A model generated the notes under the pieces. The model did not search any database. It worked only from the letters and a program-made list of their open reading frames with translations, and was not told the origin of the DNA. Below are positions 22,102-36,200 of a stretch of 64,000 nucleotides of DNA, one piece after another. This stretch comes from Chamaecyparis obtusa. Its lineage: Eukaryota; Streptophyta; Pinopsida; Cupressales; Cupressaceae. The first letter of the stretch is position 1; each line of letters starts with the position of its first letter. The stretch lies in the NCBI GenBank assembly GCA_027943335.1, contig BSBK01001158.1:62001-126000 (forward strand). The letters run 5' to 3'. Made by a program: the position numbers and the translations under genes.

Positions 22102-23873
22102 ATAATAAGAAATAAAAAGCGCATGAGACCATTGACATATTTTCCATGTTTCATTTGATGCATTGACAAATGTGTGTGCATGAATGAAAATTAGATGTGA
22201 TTACTATAAATGCATAAACTGGAGACTTAAGTGGTGAATTATTTTGTTGCGAGTATTTTTAATTATGATTATGGATTTATGTACTAATGTACATCTAGCT
22301 ATCACTACCCTAGCCCCTTAATATTCTATAGGGGTAGGGAACTCTAAACTATTGAGTTTAAATGAGTTCTTTGAACAAGTTGAAAATAAGAACATGGTTG
22401 AGGTTTAAATGGTTTAACTGTTTGGTGGTGGTTTCCATGATGGAATCCATAGGTGCACGTCTATGTGAGCACGCACACACACAAATATCAATCATTCATA
22501 TAGATTGATTCCTACTATGATTTTTTTGTGCATTATGTCTTATGATTAGGTATTATTGATTAAATTAAAAAATTAACCTATTGGACATGCATTATGCCTT
22601 ATGATTTATTTAACTAAGAACATTAGTTTTATTAGAATAACTAAAGATTTTAATTGTGTTTGATAACATTGTTTTTTTCATATATATTTTTATACTATGC
22701 ATAGGTGAATTCAATTAAAATAAAAATTTAAACTATAAATATAATAAATTAATGTAATTAGCTCTTAGCATGGAGCAAGCTCATATATACAAAGACTTAT
22801 TTTATTCCAAACTTATTATGTGAATCAAAAGAGGTCATAGGTAAATGAAATTTAAATAGAAAAAATAAAAAAGAAAGGAACTTTTATCATCCACAATATT
22901 AGCCATCTATTTTTGGGTCTACATATGATTATAGTAATATAGAAATATTATGAAAAGAACCTAAATGTATTACAAACAAAATGAACATACCTTATGTGCT
23001 CAAAAACAAGGAAAATATTGAGTAAAATCAAAATACATAATGTCTTCATTAGAAAATGTTCATTATTTTTACAAAACACAATTTTGGCTTTCATTCAAGA
23101 AGAGGCTTTATTTTTTTTGACAAATTCCATTTGACAAAGACCAGAATTGGTGGGGCAGTAGTCCTGACCACTGCAAGAGAATGGTTGGCTTAAATACTTA
23201 GCATTGACTCCTAAGCTAAAAGTGCTAAACACTCATAAATGATAGGCATTTTCTAAACTTAATATGTTACTTAATGTATGATTTAAGAGCAGTGGGAAGA
23301 AAAGGGGTGGAACTACTTAAACTTTACAAGTAAGAACAAATTGATCTAATAGAATGGAGAAATGGAGAATGAGTGCTCATTATTTTCCTTCATGATCAAA
23401 CCAAGAGAACGATCCTTAGATGGGTTGACAAGGTAGGAAAGCGATTTGTATAAATGCATAAATCATTTAGCATAGATGCATAGGAAAATATGTGAATCCT
23501 TTTGAATCTTTAACAAGGATTTATTATCGTGAACATGCAAATCATCAATTTTTGAAAGTTTCTACATCCTTTTTACCGGTTTCATTTTGAAACCTGCAAT
23601 CATGAGTTCCTATCTATGCATAATAACTAATATTTACACATGTGCATGTCTACATCCATTTCTAGTCTCAGCACACAAGTTATCGACTTGTCTAAAATGC
23701 CACCTTTCTTTTTGAACTTGTAGAGTTTTATTGCTCCTTATCTAGTTGAGAATGGAGTAGATCATATCATATCTATTGGTAACAAGGACTACAAGGCAGC
23801 ATAGTTCCTGCCAAGTGCAGGCAGGGCAGGTTGATTTAAGAGGAATAATGTATCATATTAGAAATGAAAAAAA
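22102..23873. other. Unclassified AT-rich gap
   Basis: No open frame of note, domain or element end. A short CACACA run lies near 22470. Probably decayed repeat sequence. Confidence 0.4.
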
Positions 23874-26813
23874 TGTCATAACCAAAAATATCCACCATAA
23901 TTACTAGCAAGAATGGAGGCTTTATCACCGACATTGAGGGGTACTAATAAAAAAAAATTTCTTACCTTGACTCTCTACCAGTCCCCAAAATGTGTTTTGC
24001 CAGTCTATTAATGTGATTCTCCTAGTCAAAGCACATGCTTTCTCAGTCTATAAACTTTGAGTTATAAATCTACGAACACACAGATTTAGGAGGAGGGGAT
24101 GTTTTTTGTGGAAAAAGAAAATATTTGTGCAGAGAGGGATTTAAAAGAGAAGCAACATATGAAAGAGGACAGAGAGTTTTATTATGGAAAAGAAGAGAGT
24201 TTATTTTAAGGAAGAATAGAGAGTGTATTTTATGAAAGAAGAGGAAGTTTATTAGAAGAAGGAGAGATTATTTTGCAGGATTAAAAGACTGGCACACACA
24301 AGAAGGAAGGAAGGAAAAAGAAAATTAGACCCAGAAGAGAAGGATAGAAGCATTGTCATAACTCCAGATTTCTACTAATAGAAACCAGGTTCTTTTATTG
24401 TTGAAATCATGTTTTGCTTAGTAAGCTGAAATTTTATTTTTAGTTTACACTATGTGATAGATATATATTATTTCTTTTGCATATCTGTCTTTCTTATTAA
24501 TGATCTCTGGATTTATATAAACGTATAGAGAAAGAAGAATTTGTGTATAATTCTTGAAAAGAATAAAGAAAATATAATATCTTTGAAAGACATAGCAAGT
24601 GAAAAATGTTTATTCGTAGAATATGAATATGTAACCGTTTTCATCGATTTAAAGGCTAGAACTTTGAAAAAGCTTTCTTGTTGTCTGGTTTATTTATCTG
24701 TGATAGAAACTACACGAATTTCCTATAGTATTTACATGATCACATAATTCTAAAATTATAGATATTCTTAAATCTAACACTATATCTAAGATTGGGTAAT
24801 TATATTTGTATCTTCATGTTGTTTTGAAGTAGAAATCAATTTTTTAAAAATATGAACCATGCTGATTTTCTTTTTAGAAAGGATAAACTTGGATTTTAGG
24901 TTGTCTTTGTGATTGATCCATTTTGAAAAGGTGAAATCAGAACCTTAACTATTAGGGAGAAAATTTATCATTTTAGGGGAGATTATAATGCTTAAAAATT
25001 AAAGATGCATAGAACTTCATATGGTTGAACTTTAAACATGGTTTATAATTGGAAGCTAACCACTTGGTTGAATAGAATCTAGTTAATTAAGTTTACCTTT
25101 GAAAGACTTCGATAAAATCTTTTTGAATATGAATACCTCTCAATTTAGGCCAAGTTAGTTATGCTTTTGCAACCTGTCATTTATGATTTTGACTATGGTT
25201 AGTACATCAAGGAAGAACTATGCCTATGTGTAGGCTTATTTTCATTATCTTTTACATTGAGTGCATATGCGTAGATACATACTAAGTATGTCTGGATGAT
25301 TCTATGAATAGAAGGCTATATCTAAATCATTACAAAGTACATACTATTGAAGATTATGATTACTTTAAATACTAGATAGAATAATAAGGAAATGGTGTTT
25401 GCATGTGTTGATGTATACAAGAACCTTTTTTGTGTTTCTCTGTGCTTAAAGAAATAAAAGATCCTATAAAGAGAAACTTATATTTATTATGCAATTATAT
25501 TTCCTATTGAGAACCAAGAGGATGGAATGTCCATTAGCGTTGTGTTTAAATTGGAACTACGTATATGTTCTTCTATATTAGTTGGATACAAAATAAAAGA
25601 TATTTTCAACATGTTGCTCAAGAAAGAATTGATGATTCTAGTTTTAATATGTCTGAATGATGCATATGGTTTATCTATGTCTTAATGATAATGATTTAGG
25701 ATATTGAATTTTCTTAATTCATTGCTACGGAAAATAAAAGAGGTGAAAATCAAATCTTAACGAGTAGATATATGAAGGAAAGCTTAGACATGTAAATTCA
25801 TTAGACCTATTTTAGGAAGTTCCTATTAATCATTGTTACAGATTATGCTTCCTGGATGAAATGAATTTTCTATATGTGTATTCTTGGTTTTTCTCCATGT
25901 ACTATGATGAATTCAAGTTATAAATATCATTTGAACTTTAAAGAGGTAATGGCGGAAATGTATGAGCTTGACATATTTTTGATAGTTAGGAAAAGGATGT
26001 TGTTATGTTCCTTTATGTATGTTGAATGCACCCATGAAACATGATGTACTATGCATTAAATGATAATCTTTACACATTCTTTTCCATGTGTATGAAATGG
26101 AAGTAGAATTACAAGGTTTGTTTCTTTTGGAAGTCCATGACATGTTATATTGAAACTTGATTGTGGATGTATCAGGTAGTGCACATAGTCCATTACTCCT
26201 TAGTTTTACTTTATTAGATTACTTCTAGCTGGGCTGGGTATCTTTCATGTCAGGAAAGATTCCGTGGAAGTGTTAATGCTTCATGGTAGGGTGGAAATGC
26301 ACTCCCACAATATTCTCACCCTTGCTGACTTTTTTGAACAGGTTTCTAAAGCTTCTTACAGGAAGGAGTTTCTTTTTCAGTGTTACGCCATTGCGTAATC
26401 GACATTGTGGTATTTGGTAAATTTTGTTGTTTACTTATGTTGTTAATATGGAAGTACATATTTTGATCTAATTCTTATCATTTACTGATGTGATTTGACA
26501 ATTGGTCTAAAATCTCTTGGGTTGTTACCCAGACATGACAACTAGTATTTGGTTGTAGTTGATGCGACATCTCTTATTGTGGTTTCTTTAGGAGACTCGA
26601 AAGATGGTCGACTTTCTGCTTATTATTTTGGAAAAAGGTATGATTTATCTTTTCAATGGTTATGGTCATAATATTACTTTTATTCCTTTATTATCGACAA
26701 TATATTTGTATCTAGTCGACTTGTGCATTTGACCTTTGACTGGTTGACTGACTTCTTTGTCTTTATATGAAATTTGATGATGTGGTCTTTGTGTTGAAAG
26801 TTTAGTCTTTACA
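23874..26813 (+). repeat. Element G 5' LTR (2,940 bp)
   Basis: Starts TGTCATAACCAAAAATATCC and ends AGTCTTTACA. A TATA-like ATTTATATAAAC lies near 24512. The 68-codon frame at 24541-24747 recurs in the other LTR (31024-31230) only because the LTRs are copies. Confidence 0.88.
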
Positions 26814-26815
26814 TA

Positions 26816-26839
26816 TGGTATTAGAGCACTGGGTTCCAT
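26816..26839 (+). promoter_or_regulatory. Primer-binding site, element G
   Basis: TGGTATTAGAGCACTGGGTT and the next bases TCCA follow the 5' LTR after two bases. The first 12 match the initiator tRNA-Met complement with one C-to-T change, and the similarity seems to continue further into the tRNA. Confidence 0.75.
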
Positions 26840-29800
26840 ACTAGGGCCTTGAGTTCACTATGTTTAGTTGCGAACCCTTAGTCGCATAAATTGTGATTCA
26901 ATTATTGCTTAGTCTATGAACGTAACGTTGGTTCCCTGGATTGACTAGAATGATTTTTCAATTTCAGTTTATCTTGATAGAAAAGGGTAGGATGATCCTT
27001 GTTTTGAGGAAATAGACTTTTGAGGGACAATATTTCTTATGTGTGTGAAATTTTATGAATTTCTATGGTTGTTCTTGGAACTATGAAATTTTTAAACAGT
27101 TGTGTGAGCTTGACAACTATCCACCTTTGAGTGGTGTGATTGTTTTTCTGTTTCATATTGCAAAAATTTTAGAATATGTAAAAAACAAATATGAGGTACT
27201 TTGTGTGTGGGATACACTTAAAATTTAATTTTTTTTCCTCTACATTAGAGTAGCAAAGAAAGAAGATAAAATTCTATGAGATACTGTGTAGTGAAAGAAT
27301 GACGGTTATGAAATGAAGGTATGAAAGTTTGCCAAAATTTAGGACTTGGATTGTGATGAATGATAGAAATATATATTATTGTAAGGTATATTTGCAAGTG
27401 TTATGAAAGGATTTTAATACTAGAACCTTATGAAATTCTTGAGGAAGAAGAATTCAACATGTTTTATATGAAACATAAATTCGTAGAAAATTTGTGAAAA
27501 TATATTTATGTCTTACCTTGCATGGCATGTGATTCCAAAAGAAAAGAGAGAATTAACAATTCAGGTTAGTTGGCTTTAGTGGAAAGAACAATACTGTTTA
27601 AGGTAATTGAAGGTGTTATTGCATGATGATGTAAACTTTAAGATTTATGATCTAGAAGTATGGTTATGTTCTTTAGCGTACCTTGGATGCAAGGTGACGT
27701 GTAGCTTTTACTCCCTTCTTGTGGCTAGTGTTAGTCACTCTGTAAATGTGATTTGGTTTCAATTTATGTTTTATTTTGAACTTTGAAGTGGTGAAGGACT
27801 AGCTTGAATTTTAAATTTCTCTTATGACCATCTAGCCACCAATTTGAGTTTTTCAATCAATTGAGATTTTTTTCACACTTCTGTTTGATTCTTCTTACTT
27901 GATCCTTGAAATTTTGAACAAAAATTTTTGAACTTTGAAGATTGTGATTTCTTATGATCTTATGGTGGCTAGAATGTGTTTTATGTTGCTAGTCCTATGA
28001 TGTGAAGTGATGTCATCTGTCATGTTCAATGTACAGCATTGGTAGATTGTAAAGGGGAGTAGATAGCGAAGAACATGCCATTCTTAATCTTACATTCATA
28101 TGTTACTTGAAACATGTTTCAATTATTATGAAATGATCAAAATGAATTGACATGCAAATGGTTGTGTATATTAGAAATGCATTTGATGAAATAATTAACA
28201 TTGATTGATATTCTTTGATGTGATTTTTGATGCTATGAGAAGCATTGCATGGATATTCATGGAATGATGGAATCCATGGAAAATACATCTTTTTGACATT
28301 ATATGAAATTACTAGCATATGTGTGATTATATTTGAGACCTTGCATGCAATTATTATGAGTTGATTGAAATAGATGTACTAGTTGATGCATTTGATGATC
28401 GATGAGTAGGTCAACATATTTTTATGGAAATGGAATAGAGTTATTTGGTTATGAGGCATAATTGGTGTATTTGATAGAATGGTCAACACCTCCTTCTTTG
28501 TATGTGTATTTTAATTTGACTAGAAGGTTCAAATTATGTGATTACCTTTGATGAATGAGAATTTTGAAGGGCAAAATTCTTTTGATCAGTTTCTTGTTGT
28601 ACGAATTACATGCTCTTGTTATTAATGAATTATTGCATGAAAGGAATTATATGAAATGCATGAACTGCATCTTTGTGCTTATTTTTTTATGAGAATTGGA
28701 AAGTTTACCTTCTGGTGAGGGGTACCGAATGTGGGAAAACAAGGAAGGGTAGAAAGGGATGTTTCTCTACCTGCCAGTTTTCATTCCTGATAATAAAAAG
28801 ATGCTTTGGCCAAAGCTTATTGACATATATTTTCATAAATATGTTGCCCATGTTCCATCTCCCTACCACATTCATGATTAGTTCTACTTAGCCATATGTG
28901 GAAAGTAGTTAGTTTCATGGTTGCACCAGATACCCCCTACCTTTTATTCGTTGGGCATTGTAGGGTTGGGAATTCTATGAATAGGTAGAATCCCAAGGAA
29001 GTGTAACACTTTATGGATAGAATAGACAAGTGTCTGAGCCACACTCTCGTCTCAAGATTTGCAGATGGATGACTGACTATCCAATAGCATAGGAGACATG
29101 GACTTATAGTAGGATAGATGTCCAATTTCAATTAAGTGTCTTGTTTCATGATTAACCTTTATGGTTATGCTTTTGGATGCATTTTTATAGATATATAACA
29201 TAAATTGATGTGTTTATTTTATATGATGATGAATTATCATGATTTATTTGGATGCTTATGCTTAGATGAAGCACACTTGCATTACATTGATGAAAATGTG
29301 AATGATTATCCTGAATAAGATGTAAGACTTGTAGGACTTATATTTGTTTAGAGATGAAATATAAATGCTATGATGAAATGAGTTAAAAAAAAAAATTTGA
29401 ATTATTGTTGTGACAAGATGGGCATGAGGGCCTAGGTCACATAAATAGAAAAATGGATCCTCTAAGCTTTTCAGGTTCTTTGCAAAATGAATAACCTTCT
29501 CACCTAGTAACTACCACCTGTTAGATGGTACGTATGAATGATTTATTTACTTATGATCAAGTTAAGGTTTAGAACTTATTTATTAAACATTTGCAGTATT
29601 CCAATGATTATCTTTATTCTAGAATATTTACCATTGGAAATTATCTTCCATGAAGAATTGTAATTGATTAAAAAAAAAATATTGTAAGTGTCTACATGTA
29701 AGTATGACAGGAATTTGATACGAAGTGCTCAATCCATTGATTACGTCAATATGATGCGAAGGTATGGTAAGAAGTATAGGTACGTGTGTGCTCTTTTGTA

Positions 29801-30347
29801 AATTGAAGGTATTATGTAGATTTATGACTAAAAGCATTAGGATGAAGGAATGATATATCTTGATTATGATGAAAACAAGTACTAATGCTTTGATGTTTTT
29901 CCAATGCATCACAGATGGAATGACATATTATTGTTAGAGGGGGAATATTGTTAGAGAGAGGTAACTCTAATATTGTAAAACTAAAGGATAGTAATGGAAT
30001 ACACACTCTCACTAGAATTTTCCTATGACGCTTGTTATGAATGATTTATTTGAGGAATATGTGCGTATGTCTATAAAAAAATTTCAAATGAAAGTAAAAA
30101 TTCATTTAGGATTAAAAGAATACTAGATGTAACTTCTTGTAATATGTATAGTTGATGATTCTCCATATATGTATTATATGTTGTTGTTATCAAAAGTTAG
30201 ATAACATGCAGTTGAAAGAAAATTGTTTGTTTTTCTTTTTGTATTGCTAAAAAGGTTAAAGTTGGTTAAATTGGAATTATTTCGATAATTACAAAAATTC
30301 TTTTTGATGATAACTTTTTATATGACATCGAGGATGATGCATTTTCT
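26840..30347 (+). other. Element G internal region, non-coding
   Basis: About 3.5 kb with short frames only, none recognisable. Near 29932 there is a polypurine-like AGAGGGGGAATA followed by TTGTTAGAG, itself a repeat of the preceding TTGTTAGAG. This could be the 3' border of an older element captured inside G. Confidence 0.5.
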
Positions 30348-30360
30348 AAGGGGGGAAGGA
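30348..30360 (+). promoter_or_regulatory. Polypurine tract, element G
   Basis: AAGGGGGGAAGGA immediately precedes the 3' LTR start TGTCATAACC. Confidence 0.8.
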
Positions 30361-33295
30361 TGTCATAACCAAAAATATCCACCGTAATTTGCGGCAAGAA
30401 TGGAGGCTTTATCACCGACATTGAGGGGTAGTAATAATTTTTTCTTTCTTACCTTGACTCTCTGCCAGTCCCCAGAACATGCTTTGCCAGTCTATTAACG
30501 TGATTCTCCCAGTCAAAGCACATGCTTTCTCAGTCTATAAACTTTGAGTTATAAATCTACGAACACACAGATTTAGGAGGGGATGTTTTTTGTGGAAAAA
30601 GAAAATATATGTGCAAAGAGGGATTTAAAAGAGAAGCAGCGTATGAACGAGGACAGAGAGTTTTATTATGGAAAAGAAGAGAGTTTATTTTAAGGAAGAA
30701 CAGAGAATGTATTTTATGAAAGAAGAGGAAGTTTATTAGAAGAAGGAGAGATTATTTTGAAGGAATAAAGACTAGCACACACAGGAAGGAAGGAAGGAGG
30801 AAGAAAATTAGACCTAGAAGAGAAGGATAGAAGCATTGCCATAACTCCAGATTTCTACTAATAGAAACCAGGTTCTTTTATTGTTGAAATCATGTTTTGC
30901 TTAGTAAGCTGAAATTTTATTTTTAGTTTACAATCTGTGATAGATATATATTATTTCTTTTGCATATCTATCTTTCTTATTAATGATCTCTGGATTTATA
31001 TAAACGTATAGAGAAAGAAGAATTTGTGTATAATTCTTGAAAAGAATAAAGAAAATATAATACCTTTGAAAGACATAGCAAGTGAAAAATGTTTATTCAT
31101 AGAATATGAATATGTAACTGTTTTTATCGATTTAAAGGCTAGAACTTTGAAAAAGCTTTCTTGCTATTTGGTTTATTTATCTATGATAGAAACTACACAA
31201 ATTTCCTGTAGTATTTACACGATCACATAATTCTGAAATTATAGATATTCTTAAATCTAACACTATATCTAAGATTGGCTAGTTATATGTATATCTTCAT
31301 GTTGTTTTGAAGTAGAAATCAATTTTTTTTAAAGATGAACCATGCTAATTTTCTTTTTAGAATGGATAAACTTGGATTTTAGGTTGTCTTTGTGATTGAC
31401 CCATTTTGAAAAGGTGAAATCAGAACCTTAACTATTAGGGATAAAATTTATCATTTTAGGGGAGATTATAATGCTTAAAAATCAAAGATGCATAGAACTT
31501 CATATGGTTGAACTTTAAACATAGTTTATAAGTGGGAGCTAACCACTTGGTTGAATAGAATCCAATTAATTAAGTTTACCTTTGAAAGACTTTAATAAAA
31601 TCTTTTTGAATATGAATACCTCTCAATTTAGGCCAAGTTAGTTATGCTTTTGCAACCTGTCATTTATGATTTTGACTATGGTTAGTACATCAAGGAAGAA
31701 CTATGCCTATGTGTAGGCTTATTTTCATTATCTTTACATTGAGTGCATATGCGTAGATAAATACTAAGTATGTCTAGATGATTCTATGAATATAAGGCTA
31801 TATCTAAATCATTACAAAGTACATACTATTGAAGATTATGATTACTCAAAATACTAGATAGAATAATAAGGAAATGGTGTTTTCATGTGTTGATGTATAC
31901 AAGAACCTTTGTTGTGTTTATCCGTGCTTAAAGAAATAAAAGATCCTATAAAGAGAAACTTATATTTATTATACAATTATATTTCCTATTAAGAACCAAG
32001 ACGATGTAATGTCCGTTAGCCTTGTGTTTAAATTGGAACTACGTATATGTTCTTCTATATTGGTTGGATACAAAATAAAAGAGATTTTAAACATGTTTCT
32101 CAAGAAAGAATTGATGATTCTAGTTTTAATATGTTCGAATGATGCATATGGTTTATCTATGTCTTAATGATAATGATTTAGGATATTGAATTTTCTTAAT
32201 TCATTGCTATGGAAAATAAAAGAGGTGAAAATCAAATCTTAACGAGTAGATATATGAAGGAAAGCTTAGACATGTAAATTCATTAGACCTATTTTAGGAA
32301 GTTCTTGTTAATCATTGTTACAGATTATGCTTCTTGGATGAAATGAATTTGCTATATGTGTATTCTTGGTTTTTCTCCATGTACTATGGTGAATTCAAGT
32401 TATAAGTATCATTTGAACTTAAAAGAGGTAATGGCGGAAATGTATGAGCTTGACATATTTTTGATAGTTAGGAAAAGGATGTTGTTATGTTCCTTTATGT
32501 ATGTTGAATGCACCCATGAAACATGATGTACTATGCATTAAATGAGAATCTTTACACATTCTTTTCCATATGTATGAAATGGAAGTAGAATTACAAGGTT
32601 TGTTTCTTTTGGAAGTCCATGACATGTTATATTGAAACTTGATTGTGGATGTATCAAGTAGTGCACATATTCCATTACTCCTTAGTTTTACTTTGTTAGA
32701 TTACTTCTAGCTGGGCTGGGTATCTTTCATGTCAGGAAAGATTCCAGGGATGTGCTAATGCTTCTTGGTAGGGTGGAAATGCACTCCCACAATATTCTCG
32801 CCCTTGCTAACTTTTGTGAACAAGTTTCTAAAGCTTCTTATAGGAAGGAATTTCTTTTTCAGTGTTACGCCATTTCGTAATCGACATTGTGGTATTTGGT
32901 AAATTTTGTTGTTTACTTATGTCGTTAATATGGAAGTAAATATTTTGATTTAATTCTTATCATTTACTGATGTGATTTGACAATTGGTCAAAAATCTCTT
33001 GGGTTGTTATCCAAACATGACAACTAGTATTTGGTTGTAGTTGATGTGACATCTCTTATTGTGGTTTCTTTAGGAGACTCGACAGATGGTCAACTTTTTG
33101 CTTATTATTTTGGACAAAGGTATGATTTATCTTTTCAATGGTTATGGTCGTAATAGTACTTTTATTCCTTTATTATCGATAATATATTTGTATGTAGTCG
33201 ACTTGTGCATTCAACCTTTGACTGGTTGACCAACTTCTTTGTCTTTATATGAAATTTGATGATGTGGTCTTTGTGTTGAAACTTCAGTCTTTACA
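30361..33295 (+). repeat. Element G 3' LTR (2,935 bp)
   Basis: Direct repeat of 23874-26813 over its full length with scattered substitutions and small indels. Ends CAGTCTTTACA. Confidence 0.88.
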
Positions 33296-36200
33296 AAATA
33301 TTATCAATCATGGTGAAAATCAAATGAATTATTCTCTGTAGACTTTGCAATGTAATCTCCATGTATTCTGGAATATACTTAGATTTTAAAGCTGATAGCT
33401 TACTCTTCTAGTTTGCTAATCATTTTTTTTAAAAGAAGCCAGTATTTCTTGATATTAGATCATGCTCCATCTGTGGAAATTGAAGTATCCATAAAAACTA
33501 GAACATTTTGTATTCAAAATGACACCTATGAATCTTGTAGAAAAATACAAAAACCATTCATCACTAGATTATCCAGCTTGTAAATGTATCTTGCCTAGAA
33601 TCAACTACTTGAAGAGTTGTGATTGCATGTGAATACATTTTTTCCTTTTTTTTTGTGGTGATGCCAAAAAAATTTATCCTGCCAATAGCATTGTATTTGT
33701 TTAGAGACTGCCAACACCTTTTCAAAAATTCCTTGCATATTCTTCTACATCCTGCATACATGTTTGTAACAACATTTGTAACATCATCTACAATTACATT
33801 TCCTTTATGTTTTAGTGAGCATTCAAATCTATTCCAAAATTTCTATTTTGGCAAAGGTAGGCATAATTTTGGTAAATTTTAAATACATTTGGTTTTTGCA
33901 ACAACTAATTTATTTTTCTTGAAATATTCAATGGTAGGGATGACAGTTTCACGATCATAGTTAGAATAATATTATCATGTTCAACAACTATGTTGAGATT
34001 GCAATGACTATGGCTCAACTAAGAACTTGACTGGGAAATTTATGAGTCAAAAAGAGGATCCATTATTCTTATCCTAGTGATCTTAATCAAGGATGACATC
34101 TAAGGTTCATTATTGTACCTTAGGGTGCAACATACGTTACAATATTGAGTATGGCATATCAATTTTTGTCACATTATTTGTTTCTGTAGTAAATGTAGGC
34201 TCATTCTTGGATTATTCTTTATTGAGTGTATTTATTTTAATTTAGCTTTTATTGCACAAGGACCAATCTCATAGACTAAAAGTTTAAGTTCTTTAACAAG
34301 ATATTATTTTGTCTTTTTTATTCTATTACCATTTATGTAAACAAGTGTGAAAACATTACTTTGTGGAGAATATAGATGATTTCATGGGTAATCTTAGACT
34401 GAGTTTGGGATCTTGTTGTGTCTTATCCCATGTTGTGCTTTGTGGTGTGTACTTGCTAGCTGACAAAGTGTTGTTTTGGAAGTGGAGCCCTTCCTTTGGC
34501 ATTGTCAAAATAAAAACATATTCATTAATTATGGAGTGTGGTACTTTGTTTTTCCTTTCATCAACATTAGTGAAGTGATCAACATAAATGACATCTTGAA
34601 TGAATAATGTCTCCATTTTCAGAAGGATGAATAACATTAATTTTAGCACTTCCATGCAAACTTCTAGCAGTCAAATATCTTGCAAGAAACTTTTTCTTGT
34701 ATTAACAACTTTCCTTCCTAGATACTACAGTGCTATTATTTCCTCACTAAAAATTGGTCATTCATACCCTTCATGGTATAGTATTTAGTTGATTTAGAAC
34801 TCTATAGATAGTTTAATGTTTTTCAGGTATCTTTTCCATTATTAAGTATCTTCAACAATATGTAGGAAAAGTTTTTTTTGAGCTTTAAGAACATGAGATT
34901 TCCCACCTCAAAATCTAGGGAGTTTCCTAGTAAAACTTGGCTTACATCTGAGCTTCCTACGTGTTCTTACTTCAGTTTGATACTCTTGTAATATTTCCAT
35001 TGGGGCCTTTTCTTTTCTTTTCCTTGGAGTTCTATTAATAATTGACTTGGTTGTTGTATTGTTAGGCCTTTTTTCTATTTTCTCAAACCCTAGTATTAGA
35101 AAGCTAGTTTTATTATTGTATGCCATTAACTTAAATATGTGAGTATCCTTCATTTATTCTTCCACTATTGAATATGGTCAAGAAAACACTAAAATGAATG
35201 TAGATTCATTAGAACATGTTATCTTTCACCTCAAAAGCTTGTGGGGGTCTTAGTGGAGCTTGGCTAAGATATTGTTTAAAAAGAAAGCCTTTTTCAAGGG
35301 GATGCTTATTTTTATTTAGTTTCATGGGGCCTTCACATCCTCTTTATTTGGCTAATATTATTACAATTATTTTATTACAAGGAGTATGCCCAAGGCCCTT
35401 GATCCTAAGTCATCATCATGGAATTGGTAAATCTACTAGTAGGTCATGGCTGGTTGGAGTAATATTAGCATACATTAATTACTAATGTATAATACATATG
35501 ACTAGTTACAAAGATATTGATATGAGAATAGATACATATACAGATATAGGGATATGATAATTAATAGAAACCTCAGATAGGATAAAATATGAATAAATTT
35601 ATACACATGGGTTGTATTGTTTGTGCTTTCTATAGGAACGTTACTTAAGATGTTCCTGCATTGTCACTCTTTTATATTGCTTGGGAATTATTTGACAATA
35701 TTCTTCCTTTTTGAATGAGCTATGTTAAATGATAATGGAAACATTTTATTGATATAGTTGTTATAGCTCTTTGACCCACTCATTCTTTCTTTGAATTAAA
35801 CATTAATGTAAAATTTCTAGCAACTAGATGGATATGCTTTATTTATAATACAAGTATTTTATATTTGTTGGATGGGTTGCTATAAAAAAAATGTTAACAA
35901 TTAATAAAAGGGTTAAAGCTATCAGAAGAAGAAAAAGAAAATTTTAGTCAAGAGTGGCATAAGATGGGCACTAACATTTTTTTGTTGCCCATTAAATTCA
36001 ACAAAGATGAGACAATTCCTTAATTTCCTATGACACATATTTGAAGTACTAAATGAAATGCTCTTATCTTCATATATGGTTGTGTACATTGAATATCTTA
36101 GATTTGTGTATTCTTAGAAGTTTAAGCTATATGAGGAGTAATATCTCACCATGTGGTGACATAGAGATTTCCTCCATGTTGGACCTATCTTTAGAGAAGA

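Larger units (their letters stand above)
23874..33295 (+). mobile_element. Element G: LARD-like LTR retrotransposon without coding capacity (9.4 kb)
   Basis: Two ~2.94-kb LTRs (23874-26813 and 30361-33295) in direct orientation flank 3.5 kb. The primer-binding site and polypurine tract sit exactly at the LTR borders. The left flank AAAAA and right flank AAATA (33296-33300) agree at four of five bases. No internal frame exceeds about 95 codons and none shows a Gag or Pol motif. The layout resembles large retrotransposon derivatives known from grasses: long LTRs, a non-coding core, helper-dependent. By eye the LTRs differ by about 4 percent. Confidence 0.87.

Noticed and set aside
24541..31230. 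Duplicated 68-codon frame (24541-24747 and 31024-31230) as a conserved gene pair
   Set aside because: The two copies are in the direct LTRs of element G and are alike only because the LTRs are copies.
34356..35153. Minus-strand frames as a retroelement gag or pol remnant
   Set aside because: No protease, integrase or reverse-transcriptase motif could be recognised; left as unclassified.
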